Shown here: positions 39,579 to 52,802 of the stretch, piece after piece
Position numbering within the stretch: the first letter of the stretch is position 1
Layout of the letters: every line of letters begins with the position of its first letter
DNA from: Mucor racemosus
Lineage: Eukaryota; Mucoromycota; Mucoromycetes; Mucorales; Mucoraceae
Length of the DNA: 64,000 bases
Assembly (NCBI GenBank): GCA_027405735.1
Contig: JAPEHQ010000025.1
Coordinates: 372,001-436,000, forward strand
Reading direction: 5' to 3'
Notes under the pieces: model-generated
What the model saw: the letters and a program-made list of their open reading frames with translations, nothing else
The model's database searches: none
Told to the model about the DNA's origin: nothing
Position numbers and translations under genes: made by a program

Positions 39579-40138
39579 AATGTGTGTGTGTCTGGGAAAT
39601 AATAGAAATCAAAAGAAAGAGAGAGAGAGAGGAAAAAGAGGAGATATCCTACTCAAGTATTAACTGAATGCATTCATATGCATCATAGATGTTGTATTGA
39701 TAAAGTCACATTAAGCAATGTACACGATTAAAAAAGGTCCTCGGAAATGTTTGTATATAATATCAAAAGTCGGGCCATTTTTCACTATTTGTTTGTTTTA
39801 TAATATTGCACAGTGAAATCTTCGCATTTACCAGAAAACGGATCCCTCCTACCTTAAAACGACAAATTAAAAAAATTAATAAAAAAAAAAAGTCCAAGGC
39901 TACACAAGAAAAGAGGCCCTTCGTTTTCTTTGACATGTGTAAAAATATCCTTACTTGAATCGGCGAGAAAAATTTATGAGTTTATGTGAGTCATTAGCAA
40001 AAACTAGTGTATTGATCAAAAGGTTAATACATGGACTGCTTTAGGCGTATTAATCCTTAAAAAACCTTGTAATTTCTCTCCTCGTGCACTTTTTTTTCTT
40101 TTCTTTTCCTTACTTTTTAAGTATACATAATATCAAAA
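39579..40138. promoter_or_regulatory. Divergent promoter region, kinesin-13 / DAHP synthase
   Basis: The 560-bp interval between divergent start codons must hold both promoters. It contains a GA-rich tract (about 39614-39642) near the kinesin side and a CT-rich tract (about 40074-40119) before the DAHP synthase start, a common pattern in fungal core promoters. No specific operator such as TGACTC was confirmed. Confidence 0.5.
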
Positions 40139-41408
<1,270 letters not shown>

Positions 41409-41981
41409 ATTGTTTAAATTTGCATTTCTTTGATCTCATTTTCTTGTTCCCTTATAGCATGTTCCCTCACTCATTCACCTTGTTGTTAATATAATCTCTC
41501 AATCCATCCTCCTCACCTTATACATAGTCATTTTGCACACTAAAATAACAGCTCTCAGCAACTATTCGATTTCTATTATTTTTCGTTTAAAAGAAAATAA
41601 AATGTTAGCCTAAACCCATCTAAATTAATACACTTGTGATTTTTCATTTCTTTTTTAATGTTATCTAAAAAAAATATGATCAAATAGTCATACCTCTAGG
41701 ATATATTTCTAGTTGTATTCCATGAATTTATCAGTCTAATGTGCTTCTAAAACCCCTTGAGGATCTAGCCTAATGCTGTATTTAGCCACCATTCTCCACA
41801 AAGTACTATGCAGTGATTAATCTGTAAAATTAATACTATCCCATATAACTTCAAATGGGGTAAATGATACATTATATTGATCAATAAATCTTAAGACTTA
41901 AAACACGTTCTAAGCCTATCGAGGGTCTTTTGATTACACCATTTGGTTTCATGTAAAAAGTGCCATACAGCTTTCTCAGAT
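41409..41981. other. Intergenic, DAHP synthase 3' flank
   Basis: CT-rich 3' untranslated-like DNA followed by AT-rich sequence. Nothing else is recognised. The inverted repeat arm begins at 41982. Confidence 0.5.
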
Positions 41982-42782
41982 GAGTAATAAATCAGTTCTT
42001 CAACTGTATAATAAAAACAAGATATCGTTTATTTAGATATAAAGAATGGCCTTTTGATTTGACATTGAGATCCTGAGATGTAATTTAAGGCACTATTGAA
42101 CCATTAGATCTGTTTGATAGTAATCTACGGATTGAAATGGATCAATCATACTTTAATTGTTCTTGCAGAGCTTGTGATTTGCCTTGTTTAAATGCTGCGC
42201 TAAATGTGCTTGGATGTTGATTTGATAGCTACTTGATTCATTAACTGCTAGGATGAAATAATATGGGGTCATAATTGGGACCCAAGCGTTCTTGATAATT
42301 GCTGGGTTAAACTTAGTACGCTAGGAGTCTCTTATATCCAGTATCAAGACTTTGCACTTCAATGCATGTCGTAGTCAATAGATTATAAAATATATTGATA
42401 CTGTAGAAGGTGACAACATATGGTACTTGGTGGCATACAATATAGTATGTGATTCATATTTTTGCCAATGGTCACTCTTCCAAAAAAAAAGCCGAACAAT
42501 CTCCGGAAGCGGCCATTTAATGATATTTCCAAGCTTTAAATTTCTAGAAAAAATCACCGGACAGCCCGGACGCGGTTGTTTAAGTATTCCAAGCAGCTAT
42601 AAGATGCAGGTATCGAAACTTCTTCATACAAAAAATTAAGGTTCGGTTGTATTGCTATTAATTATTCAAAGGCTTATTTTAAGTAAAGCATAAATACAAC
42701 TTACCACATTATTAGCCTAATAACGGATTTAGCTTGAAAAGTATAAGATGATACAACCGAATTCAAAAAAGTCCATAAAACC

Positions 42783-43034
42783 TGTTATATCAAAAGATAC
42801 TAATATAAAAATACTCTGCTAAAAGATACATTTTATTAATTCATTGATGCTTCATATTTATATGTTTTCTAGATAATTATATGGTTATTAATATTATTAA
42901 TGAATTGCCGGGTATTGAGGTACTTGATCATATGATTTGGGAACAAATCATATACAATTGAATTTGTTGTGGAATTGGGAATCTGTGATTGTATCATTTA
43001 GATAAGATGTAGGATTGATTATGTTTCATTGTTG
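42783..43034. mobile_element. Truncated solo LTR (same family as 23673-24074)
   Basis: The copy starts TGTTATATCAAAAG and follows the 402-bp LTR for about 250 bp to CATTGTTG. It then joins CGCTCACTAAATAATGG, which belongs to the underlying repeat (compare 25332-25357). The join falls in a short shared TTGTTG-like word, as expected for a microhomology deletion. Confidence 0.7.
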
Positions 43035-43889
43035 CGCTCACTAAATAATGGCTAAAATGATAACAAGATGCACATGGGAACAAAAAAGAAACTGCACACA
43101 AGCATAATAAAGAAAAGCCTGTATGTACAGAATTATAGATTCTGTCCGTGTGCATGACATTAATCCCATGTGTGAATAATAGTAGAATTGCTAGCCCATA
43201 AGCACATTATTATTTCTATTTGTGCATAATAATAAAATCTGACCATGAGCATAATGAGCTGATTGTCGTATGTCCACAAATTGGTTTGTACATGAGCATC
43301 GTGCCGTTTTCAAAATTCTATTGCATTTTTTACTGGAATAATGGGTTTTTGAATTACATTTGCTTTTATTAATATAGATTATAGGCAATAATACAATTTA
43401 ATACGTCGTTGATGTAGAGCAATACATGCAAGAGCCAATATATTTACGATTATTTTCATCATTTGTACGTATGTTTATAGCTATAATGTTTACAGCAACA
43501 ATGGTTTTTGCTCGAGTATAAAATTAAATAACACTTACTGCTTAAATTTATATGCAAGCAAAATCTAAGGTTATAAATGTTACTTTATCACTCATAAAAT
43601 TTAAACAAATTAATCATCGTTAAACTTACTATTTTGGTTTACGATTGTCAACTGTAAACAGATTTGTTTTCAAGTATAGTTACGATCAGAACTATGATTA
43701 TTAGGCAAGACATCAGATTATTCTTTTTTTTTTTTTTTTTTTTTTTTTTGTTTCTGGAACATTTAAAATTTTATCACTTTTCTGGAACACTTCATGAGTT
43801 TGTAGCCAGTTCTAGCTTTTTATTGAGTAGATATAAATATTATTATTATCTTCAGTTTGGTCTGGCAATCATCAAGAAATACATCCAAC

Positions 43890-44293
43890 TATCAGGGTTA
43901 TATTATACAGTATAAGGGGCAGGAGACACAGACAAAGATTTATTCGTTATGTTAAGGTTTATTTCAGAATATATAATAAGGAAAATGATGAGGAGAACTG
44001 ACGAAGAAATAAAAGGAATTATGAAAATAAGATGGTTATTTATACTAAATTATTCAAGAGTCTAGTTCCCTTCATGAACTAGACTTCAGGGACACAGTGT
44101 TACTGAATTACTCTATAACTTGAATGCGAGTAAGTTGATATTGTAATGTGGTCATTGGTTGTGCCGCAGTGCGTGTAGTAATAGAATGTCTTGCATAAGC
44201 TGGGGATTGATATGCAATTCGGATAAGGTAATAATGTGTGATATGTTTAGGATAGTAGTATAATAATAGATTAAGCTTGGCAGGTTCATGACA
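43890..44293. mobile_element. Solo LTR, 404 bp, TSD CCAAC
   Basis: An insertion relative to 26830-26845 begins TATCAGGGTTATA (TG changed to TA) and ends GGTTCATGACA, between 5-bp repeats CCAAC (43885-43889, 44294-44298). The mirrored copy is 51622-52025 in the right arm. Confidence 0.82.
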
Positions 44294-45538
44294 CCAACAA
44301 TACAGTAGTAAATAATGATATTTGATCTTGGAATGCGGTTAAATAAAAATATCAGTCTCTAGTATAGACTGCTACGTGCTACCTATATTAAGAACATTAG
44401 TCCCTTATGTTAGCATGCGTATTCAGTTAAAGAAAAGAATGCCAGCTTGATGATCTGATACTGTATGCCTTATCAAACGGTGAAAATATCCTTGGAATAT
44501 GGAAACAAAAAGAGAGAAACAACACACCACGTAGAAATCTAGAAAATGATTTTCAAGACTTTACACTCTGTAGCGCAATTAAAACCCTGCTGAATTGCAC
44601 ATTTCAGTCAATGTAAAAGCAGCATTACAGCGCATCAATCTATAAAATAAACAAAATAGGTAATATCTGTTATCATAGAAACATGCATTTTCTACCAGAA
44701 AAACCGTCTGTCATATCATACATTCATTAAAAAGTTGCAAAAGCGAACCCGTAGAGCGACGCCATAATTGCGCATAGCAAGATTGAACGGCTAAGCCTAT
44801 CATACTATAGAATATACAGTAGTATATCTAAATTTTAAATAAAAAAGCGTTTTTTTATAACTTTTCTTATATTTAAGCACATACGGTCTGAAAATTCAGA
44901 CTTTGTAGCGGACATTTTTTGGGGCTCATTTTATCCTTACCAACACTCATGATTTTGATCAAAAAACAGAAAAATCAAATTTTGATACTAAAATCAACGT
45001 TTAAACATACTACATTGTAAGAGGAAACTGTAGCCATGTTTAATACACACTTTATAAAGGCTTAATATTAACTGTTAAGTAATGAAACTTAGCATTTTTG
45101 GCCCAAAAACGGTTTTTTGATTAAAGGATTTTCATGTTATATTTTGCAATAAAAATGTTTGTTATTTTTTATTGAGCAAATAGAGCGCTAAATTCTGCAT
45201 ATGTGCATACTTTTTGTTTTTATAATTAGTAGTATAATTAACTCTAGATTTGCAAAACCAAAAAAAAAAAATTAAAAAATGTCAAAATTGATGATCTGGA
45301 CAAAAATAATTTTCTAAATTAATATTCCGCTTATAAGCTTTATAAGTCTTAAAAATAAGAGGTTTTATAATACTTGAGAATTTTTTTAAGAATTTGCGAT
45401 GATGAACCCACTTGATTCAAGCTTATTACTGTAAATCTTTATACATGTTAATATTGTGTGGTAGTTTATTTGATGATAATATAGTCTTACTTGATAATTA
45501 ATGCGCTAGAGGTGATTTACATTGAGTTTTAATCTTAC

Positions 45539-45765
45539 TTCTCCAATATCATAATTATAAACATAAACATGGCCATCACTGGAACCTATTGCCACCTTTT
45601 ACTTTCTTTGTTCCAAGTCAATTTATTCAATGCGTTACCAGAACCATCTTAAGTACTTACAAATGGTTCCTCGGTATTTCATTTAAATTAGATAAATCAA
45701 ACTGACTGGTTCTATGTACAGTAGTATCAAACGTATTATCAGCCCGTCTTACGATAAATGACAAT
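45539..45765 (-). pseudogene. Dynein intermediate chain fragment, copy 3
   Basis: Same exon fragment as copies 1 and 2 on the minus strand, with GHVYVYN and a broken DKEG region, frameshifted in several places. GGAGAA is followed by GTAAGA, so a donor-like site is kept. It lies just outside the high-identity part of the left arm. Confidence 0.65.
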
Positions 45766-45864
45766 ATCGTATATTTTCAGGTTTGATAAATAATACTTAA
45801 AAAAGAGTATAATTAAAAGAGAATGAGTAATAAATTAGGAGGGCCTCAACTGCATAATAAAAAC

Positions 45865-46294
45865 TGAAATGCCAAAGATTCAGAATAAATATTATGGCAA
45901 GAAAAAATGTATAATTTAATAAAGGAACTTGTTAAATTAAATCACACACAAAAACTGAAGAGAATCTTTATTTAATATCAATAATTTGTCCTATTTATAT
46001 ACAAATTCTATATTACAATTATCTGTAAGATCAGCTTTGGATCGATTATATCTTTCTGACATTCCATTGTCAGGTCATTTATGTACATTAGTAACACAGC
46101 ACATTTAAGTTCAGCTTATTTTATATAACTAAATCCAACAAGTGAATGTGTCTCACATATCCAGCTTCCCGGATCTTGCTTTAGAAAATAAGAACAATCG
46201 AGAATGTTATCATAGATCAGTTAGCTGACTTCTTGAAAATAAGGATTACAAATCAAAAGGTTCATTATCTTACGATTAACCGGTGGATGCAACA
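45865..46294. mobile_element. Solo LTR, 430 bp, TSD AAAAC
   Basis: An insertion in the family block, absent at 28373-28385, begins TGAAATGCC and ends GTGGATGCAACA, flanked by AAAAC (45860-45864, 46295-46299). Its 3' tip is the same as that of the LTRs at 52454-52802, and both have an ACTGAAGA/ACTAAAGA-like word followed by ATCTTTAT/ACTTTAT. It is a diverged member of that LTR family. Confidence 0.8.
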
Positions 46295-46423
46295 AAAACA
46301 AGATATTGTTCATTTGGATATAAACGTATGGCCTGCAGTAAATAACGAAGTTGTTTGATAAAATAAAAAAAATGTAAAAATAAAAGCAGTAGAAATACAA
46401 TTATAATCAGTTAAAGTTTTTAT

Positions 46424-46920
46424 TGTTTAAATATACGAAATAAAAACCAAGAATTAAAATCAGAATTCAATATATATATTGCGTATATTTCTTAAGGAAA
46501 AAATAAGATAAGCTCTAATCAAATGTACAATGGATCATGCATTTATATGTTTTAGGAGCGCGGAGGACATAGGATGGATATCCAAAGACTAAAGTTAAGT
46601 ATATACAGAATATTCTTGATCGAAAAATAGACTTAAAAATTTTTCTACATCATGAATCATCAGCTCATGTAGAGTGTCCCATACCTATTCGTAATTGTTT
46701 GATGCTTAAAGAATATCCCAACCCTTGGGGTAATTGACACAAAACCACTCATACCTGTTTCCAATGTTGAAATAAAGTTTACAGCGTCATTCATCATACC
46801 TCCCGCATCCACGACCAAGTCTAGGTAATCCATTTATACCTCTAAAAGTGAATGATGCCATCAATCCTATTTTCATTGTGTAATCCCTAATTCTCGTTAA
46901 TCTACAGTCTACCCTAAAAA
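46424..46920. mobile_element. Solo LTR, 497 bp, orthologous to 28504-29000
   Basis: It starts TGTTTAAATATACG at the same site and has the same length as the copy at 28504-29000. The left target repeat is TTTAT. The right is TCTAT, and the terminal CA has mutated to AA. Insertion therefore preceded duplication of the host repeat. Confidence 0.82.
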
Positions 46921-49900
46921 TCTATTACAAAAAACTTCTGAAGCTTTAAAATAATTGAAAAAGTATAAGGGTATTTATAGTAATTTGGGGAACTTGGATA
47001 CTGTGCCATCAGACGTAAATGGATTTATATTTAGTAATCTTTTAGCTTTGGGTACATTGTTGTTATTTAATATTTTAATAGGTAAATTATGCAGAGGATT
47101 GACTATAAGGGATTAATGTCAAGTGTGACAATATCGACCTTTTGGGAAATGGTTGTTTTGTTTATTTCTGTTATATCTATTTTATGTAACCTTGATTTTT
47201 AAGGGGTAATTTTTATATGCTTGAATCTTATTTATATTGATAGTGCAACTTCAATATAGGTGAGTAGTTAACTAAATTGATATTTTTGTTTATTATTATT
47301 ATTGATCTGGATAGAATTCTATTTTGATATATATGTCATTTGTGTAACTGATTGCACCGTGATCAAGGGTGCTATTATCTACACGACATGTATTATGGTT
47401 CAAAAAGGTATTTCATATTTTTAGCATGCGTTTGTTATTGTGTTCAATTGAAGCGTTTGTTTATTATTGTTGTTCACATTTCAAGTGGCATCATATTTTA
47501 TGAGCGACACTTGGAAATTAGGTTATTTTATTATTATCAAGCGTTTTTAGTATGTAATTCCACTGCATAGCTTTTTATATTGATTTGACATTGAGATCTT
47601 GAAATATAACTTAAGGCACTATTGAATCATTAGATCTGTGATCTGTTTGATAGTAATCTATGGATTTAAATGGATCAATCATAATTTAATTGTTCTTGCA
47701 GAGCTTGTAATTTGCCTTGTTTGAATGCTGCACTAAATGTGCTTGGATGTTGATTTGATAACTACTTGATTCATTAACTGCTAGGATGAAATAATATGGG
47801 GTCATAATTGGGGCCCAAGCGTTCTTGATAATTGCTGGGTTAAACTTAGTACGCTAGGAGTCTCTTATATCCAGTATCAAGACTTCCAACTTCAATGCAT
47901 GTCGTAGTCAATAGATTGTAAGATGTATTGATACTATAGAAGGTGATAATGTATGATACTAGTAGGTGGAATACAACAATAAGCATATTATTATTCCTAT
48001 TTGTGCATAATAATAAAATCTGACCATGAGCATAATGAGCTGATCGTATGGGCACAAATTGGCTTGCACATGAGCATCGTGCCGTTCTCAATATTCCATT
48101 GGGTTTTTTTACTGGAATCACTACGGCCAAACTATGCTTCCCATGATGGGCATAATAATCTGCACAGATGGGTAGAATAAAACGTTTTGTGCAAATCAGG
48201 CAGCTCAGATGAGCAGAGCAATGAGATCAAGGCTTTTTAGTCGATTTACTAAAGTATATCAATCATAATATAAATAATAACGAAGATAATTTGAATGGTT
48301 TAAAACATATGTGAGTTACTCTGATTCAACAGAATTGCCTTATTTAGGAGATATATCAATTTAAAATTTGGGGTTTGAAAGGGTTCTGCCCATGTCCTTC
48401 ATTCGGGGGCCAAATGAACAACGACAACAACCTGTTTGGTAACACTAAAAGTATTTATGCCTTGGTAAATTTCTGTTTGTAAAACACAAAATCGACTGAT
48501 TTAGGATTATTTTTCTCTTTTATTCCCACTCATATCGCAGCTCTTTTATTTATGTTTAAAACTACAACAAAAAGACCAATACTTTTTATGAACTGAAATC
48601 AAGTAGCAGGTACTAATACATGCTTTTCCTATTGTTTATTTGGAAATAAATTATTAACTGTTAATGTTAGAGCGCGTTGTAATATTTTTATCTAACAAAA
48701 AAGCATGCAAGACTTAGCCATTTTGTTCCATCATCTACGTTATAATCAATGCTTTTTTGGTCTAAATTCGATATCTACCTGCAGAAAAATTGGTGATTAT
48801 AAAAGTATGTATAGTACTGACTTGATTTGAATGAATGAATAAACTCTTGTTAATCTATTTGGTTTCTAAAAAATATTTGTTTCTGTTTGATGACCAACAC
48901 CCAAAAAGAGGAAAACAAGGCGTGGCCTTGTTTTAAAACACTACCAACTATAAAAAGTACATCATAATAATTACTTGTTAATTAGTTTTACTAATAAACG
49001 AATTTTTATAGGTCAAACATAAAGGCGTATTCTGTTTAAAACGCTTGAAACAATTCAATTTTGCTAATTTACATGGTTTATTATCTCTTGCTCATTCAAT
49101 TACTATATTCGATTTTAATATTTCGTTTATATTGTTAATCAACTCGTTTGTTCGTTAGAGTTAACTCACCATCCTTGACTAGCGTATATATAATAATAAC
49201 GGTCTATTATTAACTCGTGGTGTGCAAAGCTATTAAAAGGGGTCGTCTACTGTCAAATTTATCTGATTCAACTGCTGATGCTAAACTAGCATTAAATTAG
49301 TTGCGTTGACTCTCAATAAAACAAGATGTTTAACCAAGTACGATGTTGGCGTTCAATGTATTTCAGTTAAATTGAGCAGATAGAGATATGGTTTATGTAG
49401 AGATCTATGAATGTATGTGAGAAAGAGAGAGCTCAGATCTATGAACACAAAAAAATGATTCAAATTATGATGCTTCGTCGACCTGAACGAGATTCTTTTG
49501 TGGCGATACCTGGTGGCTCAAGTGTAATTTTGGCATTTAATTGCCAAATGTATCAGATCAAGATAAAGTTGGTTGATTGGTACAACGGATAATAAATGGA
49601 ATGTCATTTATTGAATGGTGGGTAAATGTAAATGTAAATGTATAAAGCAGAGCTTACTTTTGTATAAAAGTGCTGATTATTCTGATTAACATCAATGAGT
49701 TCAAAAAGCGTAGTTAAGTGCAATCATTGATACTAAATCGCATAACTGGATATAAAGAAAACTCTTGAAGTATTTATTCTTTTTTTTTTGGCAATGCTAC
49801 AAATCATCGCTCAATATAACTGAATATTAATTAGTTAGAGAAAATACAACTGGTAAAAAAATGATACCCAACAATGTACATCGAGATCAAGATTAATAAA

Positions 49901-50146
49901 AGGTGCGTTCATTGTGTGGTGGAAATCGGGACATTTTGATGGATACAAATTACAAAACCAAGATGTTGTGTTTGCTTCAGGATTTTCAAAAGGATTCAAA
50001 AATATTCTTCATTAAACTCAACTAGATGTTGAATACTCACCATATGCTATTAATACCGCCTTGTTTTTTATTTAATTGCTGTGTTATTAAAAATCAAACT
50101 TTTCATAGCTTATAGCAATGACAATGCGATGTTTCTAATTTTAGAT

Positions 50147-50376
50147 TGACATTTACCATAAGGCGGGTTGATGATACGACGTTTGATACTACTGTAGATA
50201 GAACTAGTCAATTTAGTTTATGGAATTTGAATGAAAACACCGAGGAATTATTTGTAAGTGCTGCTTAAGTTGGCTATGATGGTTAAGCATTGAATAAATT
50301 GGCTTGGGACAAAGAGGGTAAAAAGACAGCAATAGGTTTCAGTGATGGCCATGTTTATGTTTATGGTCTTGGAAAC
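50147..50376 (+). pseudogene. Dynein intermediate chain fragment, copy 4
   Basis: On the plus strand: RRVDDTTFDTTVDRTSQF, then NLNENTEELFVS, two stops, then LNKLAWDKEGKKTAIGF and GHVYVYGLGN. It is preceded by TCTAATTTTAG and followed by GTAAGATT, which look like an intron acceptor and donor. It stops at the edge of the high-identity right arm. Confidence 0.7.
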
Positions 50377-51621
50377 GTAAGATTAAAACTCAATGTAAAT
50401 CACCTCTAGCGCATTAATTATCAAGTAAGACTATATTATCATCAAATAAACTACCACACAATATTAACATGTATAAAGATTTACAGTAATAAGCTTGAAT
50501 CAAGTGGGTTCATCATCGCAAATTCTTAAAAAAATTCTCAAGTATTATAAAACCTCTTATTTTTAAGACTTATAAAGCTTATAAGCGGAATATTAATTTA
50601 GAAAATTATTTTTGTCCAGATCATCAATTTTGACATTTTTTAATTTTTTTTTTTTGGTTTTGCAAATCTAGAGTTAATTATACTACTAATTATAAAAACA
50701 AAAAGTATGCACATATGCAGAATTTAGCGCTCTATTTGCTCAATAAAAAATAACAAACATTTTTATTGCAAAATATAACATGAAAATCCTTTAATCAAAA
50801 AACCGTTTTTGGGCCAAAAATGCTAAGTTTCATTACTTAACAGTTAATATTAAGCCTTTATAAAGTGTGTATTAAACATGGCTACAGTTTCCTCTTACAA
50901 TGTAGTATGTTTAAACGTTGATTTTAGTATCAAAATTTGATTTTTCTGTTTTTTGATCAAAATCATGAGTGTTGGTAAGGATAAAATGAGCCCCAAAAAA
51001 TGTCCGCTACAAAGTCTGAATTTTCAGACCGTATGTGCTTAAATATAAGAAAAGTTATAAAAAAACGCTTTTTTATTTAAAATTTAGATATACTACTGTA
51101 TATTCTATAGTATGATAGGCTTAGCCGTTCAATCTTGCTATGCGCAATTATGGCGTCGCTCTACGGGTTCGCTTTTGCAACTTTTTAATGAATGTATGAT
51201 ATGACAGACGGTTTTTCTGGTAGAAAATGCATGTTTCTATGATAACAGATATTACCTATTTTGTTTATTTTATAGATTGATGCGCTGTAATGCTGCTTTT
51301 ACATTGACTGAAATGTGCAATTCAGCAGGGTTTTAATTGCGCTACAGAGTGTAAAGTCTTGAAAATCATTTTCTAGATTTCTACGTGGTGTGTTGTTTCT
51401 CTCTTTTTGTTTCCATATTCCAAGGATATTTTCACCGTTTGATAAGGCATACAGTATCAGATCATCAAGCTGGCATTCTTTTCTTTAACTGAATACGCAT
51501 GCTAACATAAGGGACTAATGTTCTTAATATAGGTAGCACGTAGCAGTCTATACTAGAGACTGATATTTTTATTTAACCGCATTCCAAGATCAAATATCAT
51601 TATTTACTACTGTATTGTTGG

Positions 51622-52025
51622 TGTCATGAACCTGCCAAGCTTAATCTATTATTATACTACTATCCTAAACATATCACACATTATTACCTTATCCGAATTG
51701 CATATCAATCCCCAGCTTATGCAAGACATTCTATTACTACACGCACTGCGGCACAACCAATGACCACATTACAATATCAACTTACTCGCATTCAAGTTAT
51801 AGAGTAATTCAGTAACACTGTGTCCCTGAAGTCTAGTTCATGAAGGGAACTAGACTCTTGAATAATTTAGTATAAATAACCATCTTATTTTCATAATTCC
51901 TTTTATTTCTTCGTCAGTTCTCCTCATCATTTTCCTTATTATATATTCTGAAATAAACCTTAACATAACGAATAAATCTTTGTCTGTGTCTCCTGCCCCT
52001 TATACTGTATAATATAACCCTGATA
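51622..52025. mobile_element. Solo LTR, mirrored copy of 43890-44293
   Basis: Begins TGTCATGAACC here because it is read on the opposite strand, and is flanked by GTTGG repeats. Same length (404 bp) as its partner. It was present before the inverted duplication or was copied by conversion. Confidence 0.82.
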
Positions 52026-52453
52026 GTTGGATGTATTTCTTGATGATTGCCAGACCAAACTGAAGATAATAATAATATTTATATCTACTCAATAAAAAGC
52101 TAGAACTGGCTACAAACTCATGAAGTGTTCCAGAAAAGTGATAAAATTTTAAATGTTCCAGAAACAAAAAAAAAAAAAAAAAAAAAAAAAGAATAATCTG
52201 ATGTCTTGCCTAATAATCATAGTTCTGATCGTAACTATACTTGAAAACAAATCTGTTTACAGTTGACAATCGTAAACCAAAATAGTAAGTTTAACGATGA
52301 TTAATTTGTTTAAATTTTATGAGTGATAAAGTAACATTTATAACCTTAGATTTTGCTTGCATATAAATTTAAGCAGTAAGTGTTATTTAATTTTATACTC
52401 GAGCAAAAACCATTGTTGCTGTAAACATTATAGCTATAAACATACGTACAAAT

Positions 52454-52802
52454 TGTTACGCCAGGAGATTATATCAATCTCAAAGCTAAAATATGTACTA
52501 AATCATTTAATAAAAATAAAGGAAAACTGTTATAAAATGAAAGAGCACACTAAAAACTAAAGAACTTTATTATAAGATCGAACCATCTTCTTTTATATTC
52601 ACATTCTCTAATTATATGACCTGTTTAAAGGAGTCTATTTATATATATTCATATATCCAATCAAATCTAGGTGACACACACTAGTTCCATATTCCTGCAT
52701 ACACGGAGCTTCATAACATAATACACAGCAATGTAGAACTTAACATATCAAACTGTGTCGTAATCTTAACCAAGGAATGCACCCAGATCTGTGGATGCAA
52801 CA
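52454..52802 (-). repeat. LTR (349 bp), left copy
   Basis: Starts TGTTACGCCAGG and ends GTGGATGCAACA on the plus strand. Matches 56995-57343 base for base as read. Confidence 0.9.

Larger units (their letters stand above)
41982..45538 (+). repeat. Left arm of a large inverted duplication (3557 bp)
   Basis: Reading inward from GAGTAATAAATCAGTTC at 41982, the sequence matches the reverse complement of 50377-58827 once the LTR element in that arm is removed. Arm lengths differ by one base (3557 against 3556). Every stretch compared by eye is identical or nearly so. Beyond 45538 homology continues but identity drops sharply. It comprises family blocks also found in copy B, plus two LTR remnants. 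Confidence 0.88.
45539..50376. repeat. Spacer between the inverted arms; mixed repeats
   Basis: The 4838-bp spacer holds, left to right: a dynein fragment; a solo LTR; a second solo LTR; a family block (46921-47990); DNA resembling 10200-11110 (about 48260-48820); about 1.3 kb of otherwise unseen sequence (48821-50140); and an opposing dynein fragment. The 48821-50140 part has no recognisable gene. A 61-codon frame at 49407-49592 lacks family resemblance. Confidence 0.6.
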
